This document shows, in pieces, positions 53,147 through 62,960 of a DNA stretch of 64,000 nt. Position 1 is the first letter of the stretch; each line of letters opens with the position of its first letter. Both the position numbers and the translations under genes were made by a program. The notes beneath the pieces are model-generated. The model searched no databases, had not been told where the DNA came from, and saw nothing but the letters and a program-made list of their open reading frames with translations. The DNA comes from Candidatus Scybalocola faecavium (GTDB lineage Bacteria; Bacillota; Clostridia; Lachnospirales; Lachnospiraceae), in NCBI GenBank assembly GCA_018713145.1, contig DVFP01000027.1, positions 1-64,000 of the forward strand. The letters run 5' to 3'.

Positions 53147-53989
53147 CTATTCCATATATGGTTTTGGATCTGTAGGGCTGCCATCTTTCATCAGCTGAAA
53201 ATATAAATGGCTGCCTTCCTCTCCAAAGTATTTTGTAGGCTGGGCCACTGTAGCGATGACCTGGCCTTTGGCCACAGTATCTCCCTGGCTGACAGTGACG
53301 TCCTTGATCTGTCCGTAATATGCCTGGTATCCATTGCCCATATCCAGGACAAGGACCGTCCCAAGGGCCGCATCATTTGTGATCGAGGCAACGGTTCCTT
53401 CATAGGCGGCAGTTACAGGAGTATTGCTCTGTGTGGCAATGAGCAGTCCGGGATTACATTTATACTGATCTAAAGTTTTATAATACACTGTGGTATCCAT
53501 GCTGTAATCCAGAATAATATCTCCTGAAACAGGCCAGCTCATCTTCTGTGTTTCATCAAAACCTGCTGCTGTTTCTTCTGTCTGGGTTTCTCCTGTGTTA
53601 TCTGTTCCTTGTGTATCTGAAGTTTCATCCGCTTCCTGAGCCGAAACGTCTCCGGAATTAACAGCCACAGCGTCAGAGCTTTCTCCGGCTGCTGCCTCCT
53701 CCTGAAGTCCATTTAAAATCTCCTGTACTTCATCTGCATTATAGCCCTCGGTATAGTCCATATCCCGGTCATTTTCCGGTGTACGGTTATCTGCCACAGC
53801 GCCGTCGGCACTGCTTTCAGGTACATCCTCAAAGCCTGCTGCATTTTCTGCCAGCTGCTGGTCCTGTTTTTTAGACTGATAGCTGACCACGCCTGCCACT
53901 GCCACAATGGCTAAGGCGCATATGCCAATGGCCAGATAAAATCCTTTGTTTCTGAAAAAATTAAACAAATTCCTTTTCACCTTTATCAC
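53147..53989 (-). CDS. spoIIQ: SpoIIQ-like M23-domain protein, catalytic residues lost
   Basis: A 280-residue protein with one N-terminal TM (about 17-36), an acidic low-complexity linker (about 40-150), and a C-terminal M23/LytM-like domain (about 155-280: WPVSGDIILDYSMDTTVYY; GNGYQAYYGQIKDV). The zinc ligands are altered: the usual HxGxD position reads CNPGLLIAT, and the HxH motif reads SHLYFQL. As in B. subtilis SpoIIQ, it is then a structural channel component rather than an enzyme. Adjacent spoIID supports a role in engulfment and the forespore-mother cell channel. Confidence 0.78.
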   Translation of the reverse strand: MIKVKRNLFNFFRNKGFYLAIGICALAIVAVAGVVSYQSKKQDQQLAENAAGFEDVPESSADGAVADNRTPENDRDMDYTEGYNADEVQEILNGLQEEAAAGESSDAVAVNSGDVSAQEADETSDTQGTDNTGETQTEETAAGFDETQKMSWPVSGDIILDYSMDTTVYYKTLDQYKCNPGLLIATQSNTPVTAAYEGTVASITNDAALGTVLVLDMGNGYQAYYGQIKDVTVSQGDTVAKGQVIATVAQPTKYFGEEGSHLYFQLMKDGSPTDPKPYME

Positions 53990-54043
53990 CTCTGACTATA
54001 GTTTCACCACAATCAGAAGTTTTATACATACAGGGCGGACTTT

Positions 54044-54982
54044 TCATTCCAGGACTGTTCCCGGAAAATACCAGGATAAGATCTCATCATACCCCTTTCC
54101 CTCTTCGGCCAGAGTTTTGGCCCCCTGCTGGCTTAAACCTACGCCGTGGCCGGATCCGGTCACGGTAAAGGTCACTGTTTTTCTTTTTGCCGACACATCA
54201 AAAGCAGCAGAAGGCAGGTCCAAAGCCTGCCGCAGCGCTTCGCCCGAAAAAGTTTTATTTCCCATTTGTATGCTTAACACATAACCACTGTCGTCTTTTT
54301 GGAGGATCTGGACAGAGTCCTTAAACGTATCCTCCATAGCCTCAAAATCTTCATCCGAGGCCTTCAGCCTTTGTATGCAATCTGCTGCATCTAAAACAAT
54401 CTGCGTCTGATTTTCTCCCCCCTGGTCACCGCCCTCCGGTTCCGGACTTTCCACACAGACCAGATAGGGAATGGCACTGCCCCATACATCCAGGGCATTT
54501 CGTGTTTTTCCGGTTCCGGAATAAAAAAACACCGGTTCTGTCAATTCTCCCTCATAGGTGAGAACTTCTTCCTGGGTATCAGTCACGGCCTGAATGAGAT
54601 TTTCATAAGCTTCCTTTCCCCCATTGCCCCATTTTTCCAAAAAGGCATCTCTGGAAAGATACTCTTCCCCCAGTTCAGAAGCCGTAATAGAGGAACGGTC
54701 CCCAATGATCCCCATCATATGGGTTCTGGCAATGACCGCCTGGGCCTTCACTGCTTCCAGCGGATAATCCTGGGGGATCTGGGATCCTGTCACTCCAATA
54801 AGGTATTCTTCAAAATCCATAGATTCCATAGAGGATCCATGATTTATGTAAACTAAAATCCCTGAGTCAAACGCTAATGTGTCTGTCTCAGGGATATTCT
54901 TTCGTATTATTAATGTAAGTATACAGGGAAGGGCAAATAATACGCCTCCCGTCAGCAGCCAGCCTGTGATCTTCTGCCTCAT
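54044..54982 (-). CDS. spoIID: SpoIID-like engulfment protein with Glu-to-Gln change
   Basis: A 312-residue SpoIID/LytB-family protein with an N-terminal membrane anchor (about 8-27). The family core is DFEEYLIGVTGSQIP, LEAVKAQAVIARTH, a central spacer and GSGHGVGLSQQGAKTLAEEG. SpoIID is a peptidoglycan lytic transglycosylase needed for engulfment. Where canonical members have A-x-E-M/I-P this protein has GSQIP, so the proposed catalytic Glu is Gln. The usual HSTSGG segment is YSGTGKT. It may be inactive as an enzyme or use another residue. It lies 54 nt upstream of the spoIIQ-like gene. Confidence 0.85.
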   Translation of the reverse strand: MRQKITGWLLTGGVLFALPCILTLIIRKNIPETDTLAFDSGILVYINHGSSMESMDFEEYLIGVTGSQIPQDYPLEAVKAQAVIARTHMMGIIGDRSSITASELGEEYLSRDAFLEKWGNGGKEAYENLIQAVTDTQEEVLTYEGELTEPVFFYSGTGKTRNALDVWGSAIPYLVCVESPEPEGGDQGGENQTQIVLDAADCIQRLKASDEDFEAMEDTFKDSVQILQKDDSGYVLSIQMGNKTFSGEALRQALDLPSAAFDVSAKRKTVTFTVTGSGHGVGLSQQGAKTLAEEGKGYDEILSWYFPGTVLE

Positions 54983-55086
54983 AACTTTCCGCCTGTTCTG
55001 CTTTTGACTTATTCCATCTTATGCAGCCGGGGGACGGTTCATGTCCTTAAGAGGGGACTTCCTTTCCCATCGTAAGTTTAAAAGGA

Positions 55087-56298
55087 TCATTCCTTAACAA
55101 GAGCCATGGTTTCGCGGGCGATCATCAGCTCTTCGTTTGTACCGATGACCAGAACCTTAACCTTAGAATCCGGGGTGGAGATCACCACATCTTCTCCGGA
55201 AAGGCTGTTCTTTTCATCGTCGATCTTAATGCCTAAATAGCCCCAATACTGTTCACAAATATCCTTGCGCATCTGGTCTCCGTTTTCGCCGATACCTGCA
55301 GTAAATACAATCGCATCCACACCGTTCATGGCAGCTACATAAGCGCCTACCCGGGTGGCAATATTATACATGAACACATCCATGGCTCTTAGGCACTTTT
55401 CATCCCCTTCCTGACAGCCCTTACGAATATCTCTAAAGTCCACCAAGCCGCCGGAAAGGCCGTAGATTCCTGACTCCTTGTTCAGGATACGGTTGATCTC
55501 ATGGACATCCTTGTGTTCTTTTTCTGTTAAATATTCAACAATCGCCGGGTCAATATCCCCGCACCGTGTTCCCATAACAAGGCCCGCCACCGGGGTAAAG
55601 CCCATGCTGGTATCTACGGATCTGCCGTTTTCCACAGCACAGATACTTGCTCCGTTGCCCAGATGGCACACAATGGTCTTTAAGGATTCATAGGGTACGC
55701 CCAGGATCTGAGCTGCCTTTTGAGATACATATCTGTGGGAGGTGCCGTGGAAGCCGTAGCGGCGAATCTTGTAATCCGTGTAATAGCGGTAGGGCAGGCC
55801 ATACAAATAAGCCTTCCGGGGCATAGTCTGATGAAATGCCGTATCAAACACTGCAGCCATGGGAACATCGGGCATAAGCTCATGGCAGACACGGATGCCG
55901 ATCAGGTTGGCCGGATTATGAAGGGGCGCCAGCTCACAGCACTCTTCAATCTCCTTAACCACATCATCGTTAAGAAGCACAGAAGAAGCCAGCTTTTCAC
56001 CGCCGTGAGCCACCCGGTGACCGATGGCTCCGATCTCATCCAAGGAACGGATCACGCCGTAATCTTCATTGACCAGACAGTCCAGCACCATGCGGATGGC
56101 GTTGGTATGATCCGGCATAGGCGCTTCAATGGTGATCTTTTCACCGCTTTTTTTTCCGCAGGCCGGTTTAAATACGATCCTGCTCCCATCAATGCCGATC
56201 CGCTCACACAAGCCTTTGGCCAGAACCACTTCCGACTGGGCATCAATGAGCTGATACTTTAATGACGAGCTTCCACAATTTACTACAAATACATTCAT
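55087..56298 (-). CDS. ackA: acetate kinase
   Basis: A full-length (403 residues) acetate kinase making ATP and acetate from acetyl phosphate in fermentation. Signatures are NCGSSSLKYQLID at the N terminus, GHRVAHGGEK, FDTAFHQTMP and YGFHGTSHRYVS, then MGFTPVAGLVMGTRCGDIDP (shown to 20) and FTAGIGENG. The phosphotransacetylase gene, often adjacent, is not in the window on either side. GGTTGCCC is a weak site; the start matches the family. Confidence 0.96.
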   Translation of the reverse strand: MNVFVVNCGSSSLKYQLIDAQSEVVLAKGLCERIGIDGSRIVFKPACGKKSGEKITIEAPMPDHTNAIRMVLDCLVNEDYGVIRSLDEIGAIGHRVAHGGEKLASSVLLNDDVVKEIEECCELAPLHNPANLIGIRVCHELMPDVPMAAVFDTAFHQTMPRKAYLYGLPYRYYTDYKIRRYGFHGTSHRYVSQKAAQILGVPYESLKTIVCHLGNGASICAVENGRSVDTSMGFTPVAGLVMGTRCGDIDPAIVEYLTEKEHKDVHEINRILNKESGIYGLSGGLVDFRDIRKGCQEGDEKCLRAMDVFMYNIATRVGAYVAAMNGVDAIVFTAGIGENGDQMRKDICEQYWGYLGIKIDDEKNSLSGEDVVISTPDSKVKVLVIGTNEELMIARETMALVKE

Positions 56299-56416
56299 AG
56301 GGCAACCTCCTGGATATTGTTAAGTTTAGTCCAATTTTACTGTTAAATTATTAACAAAATTGGTAATTTTATACAAGACCTGATGAATGTATTGTATCAC
56401 ACTTTCAGTATAGATT

Positions 56417-57217
56417 CTATATCTTTTTTGCGATTATTGCAAGGCGGCCGTTTTCCTGGGAATATTCACAGGTGGATAAGGTCAGAAGCTGGTCCCCGTA
56501 CTCTGCGTCCACCCCTGTATCATACAGCTCCAGGCTGTGGATATTTTCCATGTATTCGTCAAATTCCTCCTGGGAGGCAGGATCGATCATGCCGTAATAC
56601 CGGAAACCATCTTCGTCCTCATAAAGGGCCCGGGCCAGGATCACGGAAACGATCTCATACTGGCCATCCCCATAGATCGTATTAAAAGTAATATAAGGGT
56701 GCTCCTTATAAAAATCTTCATCCCGATAATCTAAAAGGTGGCTGAACATGGTATCGCTTTTCATGTTGTGGCCGTAAATGATCACATTGGTGCTTCTCGG
56801 GTCCAGAGAACAGTTTCCATCCACAAAAGGAAGGCCGCTGTACTCATATTCCCGCTCAAAATTCCGGTGAAGGTAAAATTCCGGATCCTGGGGAGTATAC
56901 ATGACCGGATAGCTGATGGGGGTATCCGGGATCTGGATCCAGCCGATAAAATCCGGATTTTTCTCCAGAAGGCGGGCATACCGGTTTGTAGCTGTCTGCC
57001 GGTCAGAGCCGCCGCTTTCCAGTTCCCCATCCTCCCCGGTCTGGGCCTGAACCGAATCATCCGGCAGGATCATATCCTCCAGGGCGGCAATATTTTTCTG
57101 GGCCTGCCAGTTATCCCAGTAGTATTTCAGAAGATAACCGCCGCTGCCGAGAAAACATAAAATGGCGATCACAAGAATAATATTTAAAAGCCAGTTTCTT
57201 TTCTTTTTTTTCTTCAT
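56417..57217 (-). CDS. srtB: class B sortase
   Basis: A 266-residue sortase. It has a Lys-rich N terminus and one TM anchor (about 9-30), then the SrtB domain with the catalytic His in IIYGHNMKSDTMF, Cys in LLTLSTCEYSQENGRL and a C-terminal Arg of the same block. It joins surface proteins to the wall via an LPXTG-like signal (NPQTN or SPKTG types for class B). No substrate with such a signal was seen in the window. It lies 17 nt downstream of the foldase gene, so the two are probably co-expressed. Confidence 0.92.
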   Translation of the reverse strand: MKKKKKRNWLLNIILVIAILCFLGSGGYLLKYYWDNWQAQKNIAALEDMILPDDSVQAQTGEDGELESGGSDRQTATNRYARLLEKNPDFIGWIQIPDTPISYPVMYTPQDPEFYLHRNFEREYEYSGLPFVDGNCSLDPRSTNVIIYGHNMKSDTMFSHLLDYRDEDFYKEHPYITFNTIYGDGQYEIVSVILARALYEDEDGFRYYGMIDPASQEEFDEYMENIHSLELYDTGVDAEYGDQLLTLSTCEYSQENGRLAIIAKKI

Positions 57218-57234
57218 CGCCGGATCCTTCTTTC

Positions 57235-58521
57235 TTAAGACTCAGAAACAGTCTCAGTGTCATCTGTGGACTGAGTGTCATCAGCAGCCTGAGTTTCGTC
57301 TGTGGCCTGAGTGTCATCAGCGGCCTGAGTATCACCGGTGGACTGGGATTCATCCGCTTCCAGGGATTCTCCCTCAGACTCTGCCTGGGATGGCAGGGCC
57401 GGTGTATTTAATACTACATAGTTTGTCCATCCATCATAAAATTCCGGAGCATTATCTGTCAGCCACTGCTGGTAAATATCATTATATTTATTGACTGCCA
57501 GTGTCCGGGAAGCTTCCTCGCCTAAAGCTTCATCATTTTCAGAAATGCATTTCATTACATGATAGCCGTATTCTGTTTCCACAATGGCCACTTCCCCTTC
57601 TGACAGGGCAAAGGCGCCGTCTGTAAATTCCTGAACATAGGAAACTCCTGCCGGGCTCTGGCCGCTGCTGTTTAAGGAATACTCAAAGCCGCTGTCCTCA
57701 TTATACTCATCTGCCAGTGTCTCAAAATCTTCCCCGGCCTGGGCTCTGGCCAGCACTTCCTCTGCTTTCGCCTTCTGCGATTCTTTATAGCTTTCTTCCT
57801 CTTCCGCGGAAACAGTTTCTGCATTTCCCGATTCATCAGTTTCTGTGTCTACCGTAGTCTTAAATAAAATATGCTGGACTGTGCGGTAAACACACTGTTC
57901 CTTTTCCTCGTCCGTAAACTGGGCGATCTGCTTTTCCACCTCAGCATCCATAGCTTTTCCTGCAATGGAAATATGCTCTAAGGTCTGAGTCACATTGTCA
58001 TCATTAAAGCCGTAGCAGGCCTTATCCTCATCCGTTAAAGCTTCATTAAATGCGGCCAGTTCTTCTGTGATCTGCTCCTGATCGTCATCAGACAGGGTGA
58101 TATTATCCTCCTGGGCATAGGTATTCCAAAACAGGATCTGAAGGAGCTGGCTTTCCACCATGGACTTAAGATAATCCCCATAGCTTGGACCACCGTCATA
58201 CATAGGGACCGTCCAGTCAATGGATCCTAAAGTCTGGTAGGAATATTCCATCTGAGTCCGCATACTCAGATAAAAATAAAACAATTCCGGAGCCATGATC
58301 TTCATATCATCAATTTCAAGGGCCACTGCCTCAGGATCCACAGGATCATTTTCTGTTACAGCTTCTGTCTCTGTCTCAGACTCTCCGGCTCCGGTTTCTT
58401 CCTGAGACTGGGACTGAGCTTGAGTTTCCTCAGAACTGGTGCTGCATCCCGCAAGGGAAGCAGCGGTCAAACTTACTGCAACGGCAATGGCTGCCGCTTT
58501 TTTTACAAATTTACCTTTCAT
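57235..58521 (-). CDS. PrsA-like peptidyl-prolyl isomerase lipoprotein
   Basis: A 428-residue lipoprotein. It has a signal with lipobox AASLAGC (Cys about residue 25), an acidic Thr/Glu linker, an N-terminal SurA/PrsA-like region (about 70-220) and a parvulin-type rotamase domain (about 235-355: RAQAGEDFETLADEYNEDSG; SEGEVAIVETEYGYHVMKC). The tail (about 385-428) is a hexapeptide repeat of the DTQAAD type. It helps fold exported proteins outside the membrane. ATG 58521 with GGAAAGGG is chosen; the frame is open 23 codons upstream. It lies downstream of mfd, as in related genomes. Confidence 0.9.
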   Translation of the reverse strand: MKGKFVKKAAAIAVAVSLTAASLAGCSTSSEETQAQSQSQEETGAGESETETEAVTENDPVDPEAVALEIDDMKIMAPELFYFYLSMRTQMEYSYQTLGSIDWTVPMYDGGPSYGDYLKSMVESQLLQILFWNTYAQEDNITLSDDDQEQITEELAAFNEALTDEDKACYGFNDDNVTQTLEHISIAGKAMDAEVEKQIAQFTDEEKEQCVYRTVQHILFKTTVDTETDESGNAETVSAEEEESYKESQKAKAEEVLARAQAGEDFETLADEYNEDSGFEYSLNSSGQSPAGVSYVQEFTDGAFALSEGEVAIVETEYGYHVMKCISENDEALGEEASRTLAVNKYNDIYQQWLTDNAPEFYDGWTNYVVLNTPALPSQAESEGESLEADESQSTGDTQAADDTQATDETQAADDTQSTDDTETVSES

Positions 58522-58610
58522 TTTTAAAACCCTTTCCGGGCATGGACATCCACGCCCTGTAAAACCTGTGTCCGGGCCATCCCCGGACACGGCTTTATTA
58601 TATCTGATTT

Positions 58611-61600
58611 CTATGGACCTATCAATGTTTTTATATCCTGGATCAGTATTTTCTCACACCGGATCACATCAAAGCCCGGGCCGCCTTTAGTCTTTACCGT
58701 AAAGCAGGGCTCCCCGCTCATGGAAAACTTCATGGCATTGCGGTATTTTTCAAGAAGCTTTGGGATCCGCTCGCCTTCCACCTTAGCCCGGGGAAACATA
58801 ACGATCTTTGTCACATTATCCCGATGGGTAATGGAGGAAATACCGGCCTCGTGGGCCTGGGCCTTTAACAGGGCCACGCCCAGAAGGTTCTGGGCTGCTT
58901 TTGGCAGCTCGCCAAACCGGTCCATCAGCTCATCCGCCATTTCCTCATACTCTTCTTCATTGGCAATGGCAGCGATCCGCTTATAAATCTCCAGCTTCTG
59001 AAACTCATTGCGAATGTACGTGGCCGGAATGTAGGCATCCAGATCCAGGTCAATGGTGGTCTCAAAGGACTCTTCCACAGCCTCGCCCCGCTGCTCCTTC
59101 ACTGCTTCGTTAAGCATTTTACAGTAAAGGTCATAGCCTACCGCCTCCATATGGCCGCTTTGCTGCTCTCCCAAAAGATTTCCGGCCCCACGGATCTCCA
59201 GGTCCCTCATGGCGATTTTAAAGCCCGAGCCTAATTCTGTAAATTCCCGGATGGCGGAAAGACGCTTTTCCGCCACCTCTCTAAGAATCGTATTCCTCCG
59301 GTACATTAAAAAGGCGTAGGCGGTCCGGTTCGAGCGGCCTACCCGGCCTCGAAGCTGGTAAAGCTGGGAAAGCCCCAGCTTATCCGCATCGTGGATGATC
59401 ATGGTATTTACATTGGAAATATCCAGGCCGGTTTCAATAATGGTCGTGGATACTAAAACATCGATCTCTCCGTTAATAAACCCGTACATGATCTTTTCCA
59501 GCTCCCGCTCGTTCATCTGGCCGTGGGCAAAGGCCACCTGTGCCTCCGGCACAAGGCGGCTGATCGCAGATGCCACCTCGGCAATGCCATTCACCCGGTT
59601 GTATACATAATACACCTGACCGCCCCGGGCCAATTCCCGGTGAATGGCCTCCCGGACCATTTCCTCGTTATATTCCAGCACATAAGTCTGAATAGGCATA
59701 CGGTCCATAGGGGGTTCTTCCAAAACGCTCATATCCCGGATACCAACCAGGCTCATATGGAGGGTCCTTGGAATGGGGGTGGCTGTTAAGGTGAGCACAT
59801 CTATATTTTCCTTAAGCTTTTTGATCTTTTCCTTATGTCCTACCCCAAAACGCTGCTCTTCATCCACAATAAGCAGGCCCAGGTCTTTAAATTCCACATC
59901 CTTGGAAAGAACCCGGTGGGTGCCGATAAGAATATCCACCATGCCCCGCTTTAGCTCTTTTAAAGTGTGGGCCTGCTCTGCCTTTGTCCGGAACCGGCAT
60001 AAAAGATCCACAGTGACCGGATAATCCTTCATCCTCTGGACAAAGGTATTGTAATGCTGCTGGGCCAAAATGGTCGTTGGCACTAAAAGCACTACCTGCT
60101 TTCCGTCCTGGACGGCTTTAAATGCCGCCCGGATAGCTACCTCGGTTTTACCGTAGCCTACATCCCCGCAGATAAGCCGGTCCATGATCTTTGTGCTTTC
60201 CATATCTTTTTTAGTGGCTTCAATGGCCGCCAGCTGATCATCCGTCTCCTCATAAGGAAACATTTCCTCAAATTCCTTCTGCCATACTGTATCCGGGCTG
60301 TAGGCAAAACCATTTTTTGCTTCCCGCGCCGCGTACAGCCGGATCAGATCCACCGCCAGTTCCCGGACCGCTTTGTGGACTTTGGAACGGGTCCTGCCCC
60401 ATTCCTGTCCTCCAAGCTTATTTAACTTAGGCTTTCTGGCATCCGCGCCGGCATACTTTTGGATCAGATCCAGCTGGGTGGCCAAAATGTACAGATTTCC
60501 CCCGCCGGCATACTCAATCTTAATATAATCCTTGGTAACACCGTCTACTTCCACCTTTTCAATGCCCCGGTAAACGCCCAGGCCGTGGTTTTCATGAACT
60601 ACATAGTCCCCAATACTCAAATCCATAAAGCTTCGGACTTTTTCCCCCTCCTGAGGGCGGCGGCGGCGTTTTTTCTTCTTTTCCTCCCCGAAAATATCAC
60701 TTTCCGCCACAATGGCAAACTTGATCAGGGGATATTCCATGCCCCGATGAAGATTGCCGTGGATCAGCATGATCTCCCCGTTTTGTACGATCCGATCCGG
60801 ATCCTGGGAGAAAAAGGCATTAAGACCGTACTCTAAAAGGTCTCCCGCCAGGCGCTGGGCCCGTGTGGTGGAACGGCATACGAGGATCACCCGGTATTTT
60901 CCTGCTTTCCACTGCTCCAGCTCCTTTACAAGGAGCTCAAAATTGCTGTTGTAGGGATTAATGGATTTTACCGTAATATTATACTTTTCCTTTGCCGTGA
61001 TCTCCCGGATCTTCTGGGCAATGGTACTGAGCATAATGGTCTTTCGGCCTTCTAAAAGGGCAAAAATCTTTCGGGCCATAAACAGTACATCCATCTGGCC
61101 CGGAAGGATATAGCCTTTTTCCAGACGACCGGTCATGCCTTCCCGAAATTCCAGTTCCACAGCCCGGCCTTTTTCTTCCAGCCGCACCGGCTCATCCAGG
61201 AAAAAGAGGGTATCTTCTTTTGGAAAATATTCCAAAAAGGAGCATGTATCGGAATAAAAATAGGGGATAAAGCTGTCTATATTTGTCGCAGCAAAAGATT
61301 CCTCCAGGTTTTCTTCCATTTCCTTTACTACCTGGCACAAGCGTCCGGCTGCATCTGCATTGCCTTCTTTCCGGAACTTTTTTGCCGCTGATTCTTTTTC
61401 CCTTTCAATTTTTTCAATACCTGCGCCAATGACCTTTTTCGTAAACACATACTCTGAGGCCGGGTAAATGGTCAGCATCTCCTTTCGCTCAATAGAGCGC
61501 TGGCTTTCCACATCAAAGCTGCGGATAGAATCCACCTGGGTATCCCACAGCTCGATCCGGTAAGGGCAGTCATCCGACATATTGTAAATATCAATAATAC

Positions 61601-62126
61601 CGCCTCGAATGGCAAACTGTCCCGGCCCCTCTACCTGTCCCACACGCTCAAAGCCCATGTTGACCAGCTGCTGTTTTATGGCATCCAGTTCAATATAGGA
61701 ATCCTCTCCGATGGTTATACACTGTTCCCGGATCTTATCTAAAGGCAGCACCCGATCCATGAGAGCGTCAATGGTGGTGATCACCGTTAAGGGTTCCCCG
61801 TCCAGAAGGTGGCGGAGCACTTTAAGTCTTTGGCTGACAATAAGATTTCCATGGACATCTGCATTATAAAAGATCACATCTTTAGCCGGATACAGATAAG
61901 TATCCCAGTCAAAAAAACGGTAATCCTCATAAAATTCTTTTGCCTTCTGCTCATTGCCAGTGACAATGATCCTGTACTTAAAACCCTCTGAAAGTCCCCG
62001 TGCAAAATGGCTTTTTTGGGAATCTATACATCCGTCTACATGGACCGGAAGCCGGTCATATTTTATGTCTTCCCGGATTCTTTCAAATTCGGTCATTTCC
62101 TTTAACGGTTCTAAAAAAGCTTTCAA
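58611..62126 (-). CDS. mfd: transcription-repair coupling factor Mfd
   Basis: A full-length Mfd (1171 residues). It removes stalled RNA polymerase and recruits UvrA. It has a UvrB-like N-terminal module (about 1-350), a CarD-like RNA-polymerase interaction domain (SIGDYVVHENHGLGVYRG, about residue 505-560), the RecG-like translocase with Walker A CGDVGYGKTEVAIR, DEEQ box VDEEQRFGV, TATPIPRTL and ETGLDISNVN, and a C-terminal TRCF domain (about 1010-1150). No frame breaks. The adjacent pth and spoVG are the usual Lachnospiraceae neighbours. Confidence 0.97.
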   Translation of the reverse strand: MKAFLEPLKEMTEFERIREDIKYDRLPVHVDGCIDSQKSHFARGLSEGFKYRIIVTGNEQKAKEFYEDYRFFDWDTYLYPAKDVIFYNADVHGNLIVSQRLKVLRHLLDGEPLTVITTIDALMDRVLPLDKIREQCITIGEDSYIELDAIKQQLVNMGFERVGQVEGPGQFAIRGGIIDIYNMSDDCPYRIELWDTQVDSIRSFDVESQRSIERKEMLTIYPASEYVFTKKVIGAGIEKIEREKESAAKKFRKEGNADAAGRLCQVVKEMEENLEESFAATNIDSFIPYFYSDTCSFLEYFPKEDTLFFLDEPVRLEEKGRAVELEFREGMTGRLEKGYILPGQMDVLFMARKIFALLEGRKTIMLSTIAQKIREITAKEKYNITVKSINPYNSNFELLVKELEQWKAGKYRVILVCRSTTRAQRLAGDLLEYGLNAFFSQDPDRIVQNGEIMLIHGNLHRGMEYPLIKFAIVAESDIFGEEKKKKRRRRPQEGEKVRSFMDLSIGDYVVHENHGLGVYRGIEKVEVDGVTKDYIKIEYAGGGNLYILATQLDLIQKYAGADARKPKLNKLGGQEWGRTRSKVHKAVRELAVDLIRLYAAREAKNGFAYSPDTVWQKEFEEMFPYEETDDQLAAIEATKKDMESTKIMDRLICGDVGYGKTEVAIRAAFKAVQDGKQVVLLVPTTILAQQHYNTFVQRMKDYPVTVDLLCRFRTKAEQAHTLKELKRGMVDILIGTHRVLSKDVEFKDLGLLIVDEEQRFGVGHKEKIKKLKENIDVLTLTATPIPRTLHMSLVGIRDMSVLEEPPMDRMPIQTYVLEYNEEMVREAIHRELARGGQVYYVYNRVNGIAEVASAISRLVPEAQVAFAHGQMNERELEKIMYGFINGEIDVLVSTTIIETGLDISNVNTMIIHDADKLGLSQLYQLRGRVGRSNRTAYAFLMYRRNTILREVAEKRLSAIREFTELGSGFKIAMRDLEIRGAGNLLGEQQSGHMEAVGYDLYCKMLNEAVKEQRGEAVEESFETTIDLDLDAYIPATYIRNEFQKLEIYKRIAAIANEEEYEEMADELMDRFGELPKAAQNLLGVALLKAQAHEAGISSITHRDNVTKIVMFPRAKVEGERIPKLLEKYRNAMKFSMSGEPCFTVKTKGGPGFDVIRCEKILIQDIKTLIGP

Positions 62127-62159
62127 ATCGTTTCCCTCCTAAGCCTGACCGTAATGCTG

Positions 62160-62729
62160 TTACTTTTTCTTCCCATTATACTTGTTCATGGCCGCGTCTG
62201 TGCCCTGGGTCATTATGGCCACCACCGCCTCTGCTGCCAGCTTGACAGACTCATCCATAACCTTGCGGTCCTCGCTGCTAAAACGTGACAAAACATAATC
62301 TGCCAGATCCCAGCCTTTAGGCTTTTCACCCACACCCACTTTTACCCTTGGGAATTCCTCCGTGCCCAGGCGGGCAATAATATTCTTGACACCGTTATGG
62401 CCTCCGGCGCTTCCCTTAGGCCGGATCCGGATCTGTCCCGGCTCCAGGCTGATGTCATCAAAAACAACAATGATATTTTCCGGCTCTACTTTATAATATG
62501 CGGCCAGTTCCCTTAAAGAATCTCCGGACAGATTCATATAGGTCTGAGGCTTGGCCAGGATCACTTTCTGACCCTCAATAACGCCTTTGCCGCACAGAGC
62601 CTTGTTCTTTTGTATACTTACATCGATCCGGAAGCTGTCTGCCAGCCGGTCGATGACTTCAAATCCAATATTATGCCGGGTTCCCTCATAAGTTCTGGTA
62701 GGATTCCCCAGCCCTGCGATAATATACAT
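62160..62729 (-). CDS. pth: peptidyl-tRNA hydrolase
   Basis: A 189-residue Pth that frees tRNA from dropped-off peptidyl-tRNA. It has GLGNPTRTYEGTRHNIGFEV with the conserved Asn and catalytic His, KPQTYMNLSG, VFDDISLEPGQIRIRPKGSA with the conserved Asp, and GGHNGVKNII. Length and all motifs are standard. It is 33 nt upstream of mfd on the same strand. Confidence 0.96.
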   Translation of the reverse strand: MYIIAGLGNPTRTYEGTRHNIGFEVIDRLADSFRIDVSIQKNKALCGKGVIEGQKVILAKPQTYMNLSGDSLRELAAYYKVEPENIIVVFDDISLEPGQIRIRPKGSAGGHNGVKNIIARLGTEEFPRVKVGVGEKPKGWDLADYVLSRFSSEDRKVMDESVKLAAEAVVAIMTQGTDAAMNKYNGKKK

Positions 62730-62788
62730 AATTCACCATCTTTCCTAATCGAATACCAGGGGCAAATACCTGTTGCCCCAACTCCTAA

Positions 62789-62862
62789 TATGAGACAAGC
62801 GGCAAAAGGTCATAAATTTCATGCCTGCATGAAATTTTATGACTTTGTGTCGCGCAAAACGC
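62789..62862 (-). repeat. dispersed repeat B, copy 2 (inverted)
   Basis: The reverse complement matches 5485-5558 at both ends (GTTTTGCGCG, CACAAAGTCAT, ATGACCTTTTG, CGCTTGTCTCATA). The central hairpin is different (TTTCATGCAGGCATGAAA). Confidence 0.7.
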
Positions 62863-62881
62863 CCTTCCCATTATAAGCATA

Positions 62882-62910
62882 AAAAAAATCCCTTGCAAGG
62901 GAATTTTTTA
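62882..62910. terminator. bidirectional A/T-flanked terminator
   Basis: A near-perfect palindrome AAAAAATCCC-TTGCAA-GGGAATTTTTT, with A and T runs on either side of a GGG/CCC core. Confidence 0.7.
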
Positions 62911-62918
62911 AACAAACA

Positions 62919-62960
62919 CCCCTGTCAAAAACCCGCATAAAAGCCGGTCCCTGACAGGGG
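62919..62960 (-). terminator. terminator of spoVG
   Basis: Stem CCCCTGTCA (62919-62927) with TGACAGGGG (62952-62960), followed on the minus strand by TGTTTGTTT. It lies about 70 nt after the spoVG stop. Confidence 0.75.
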
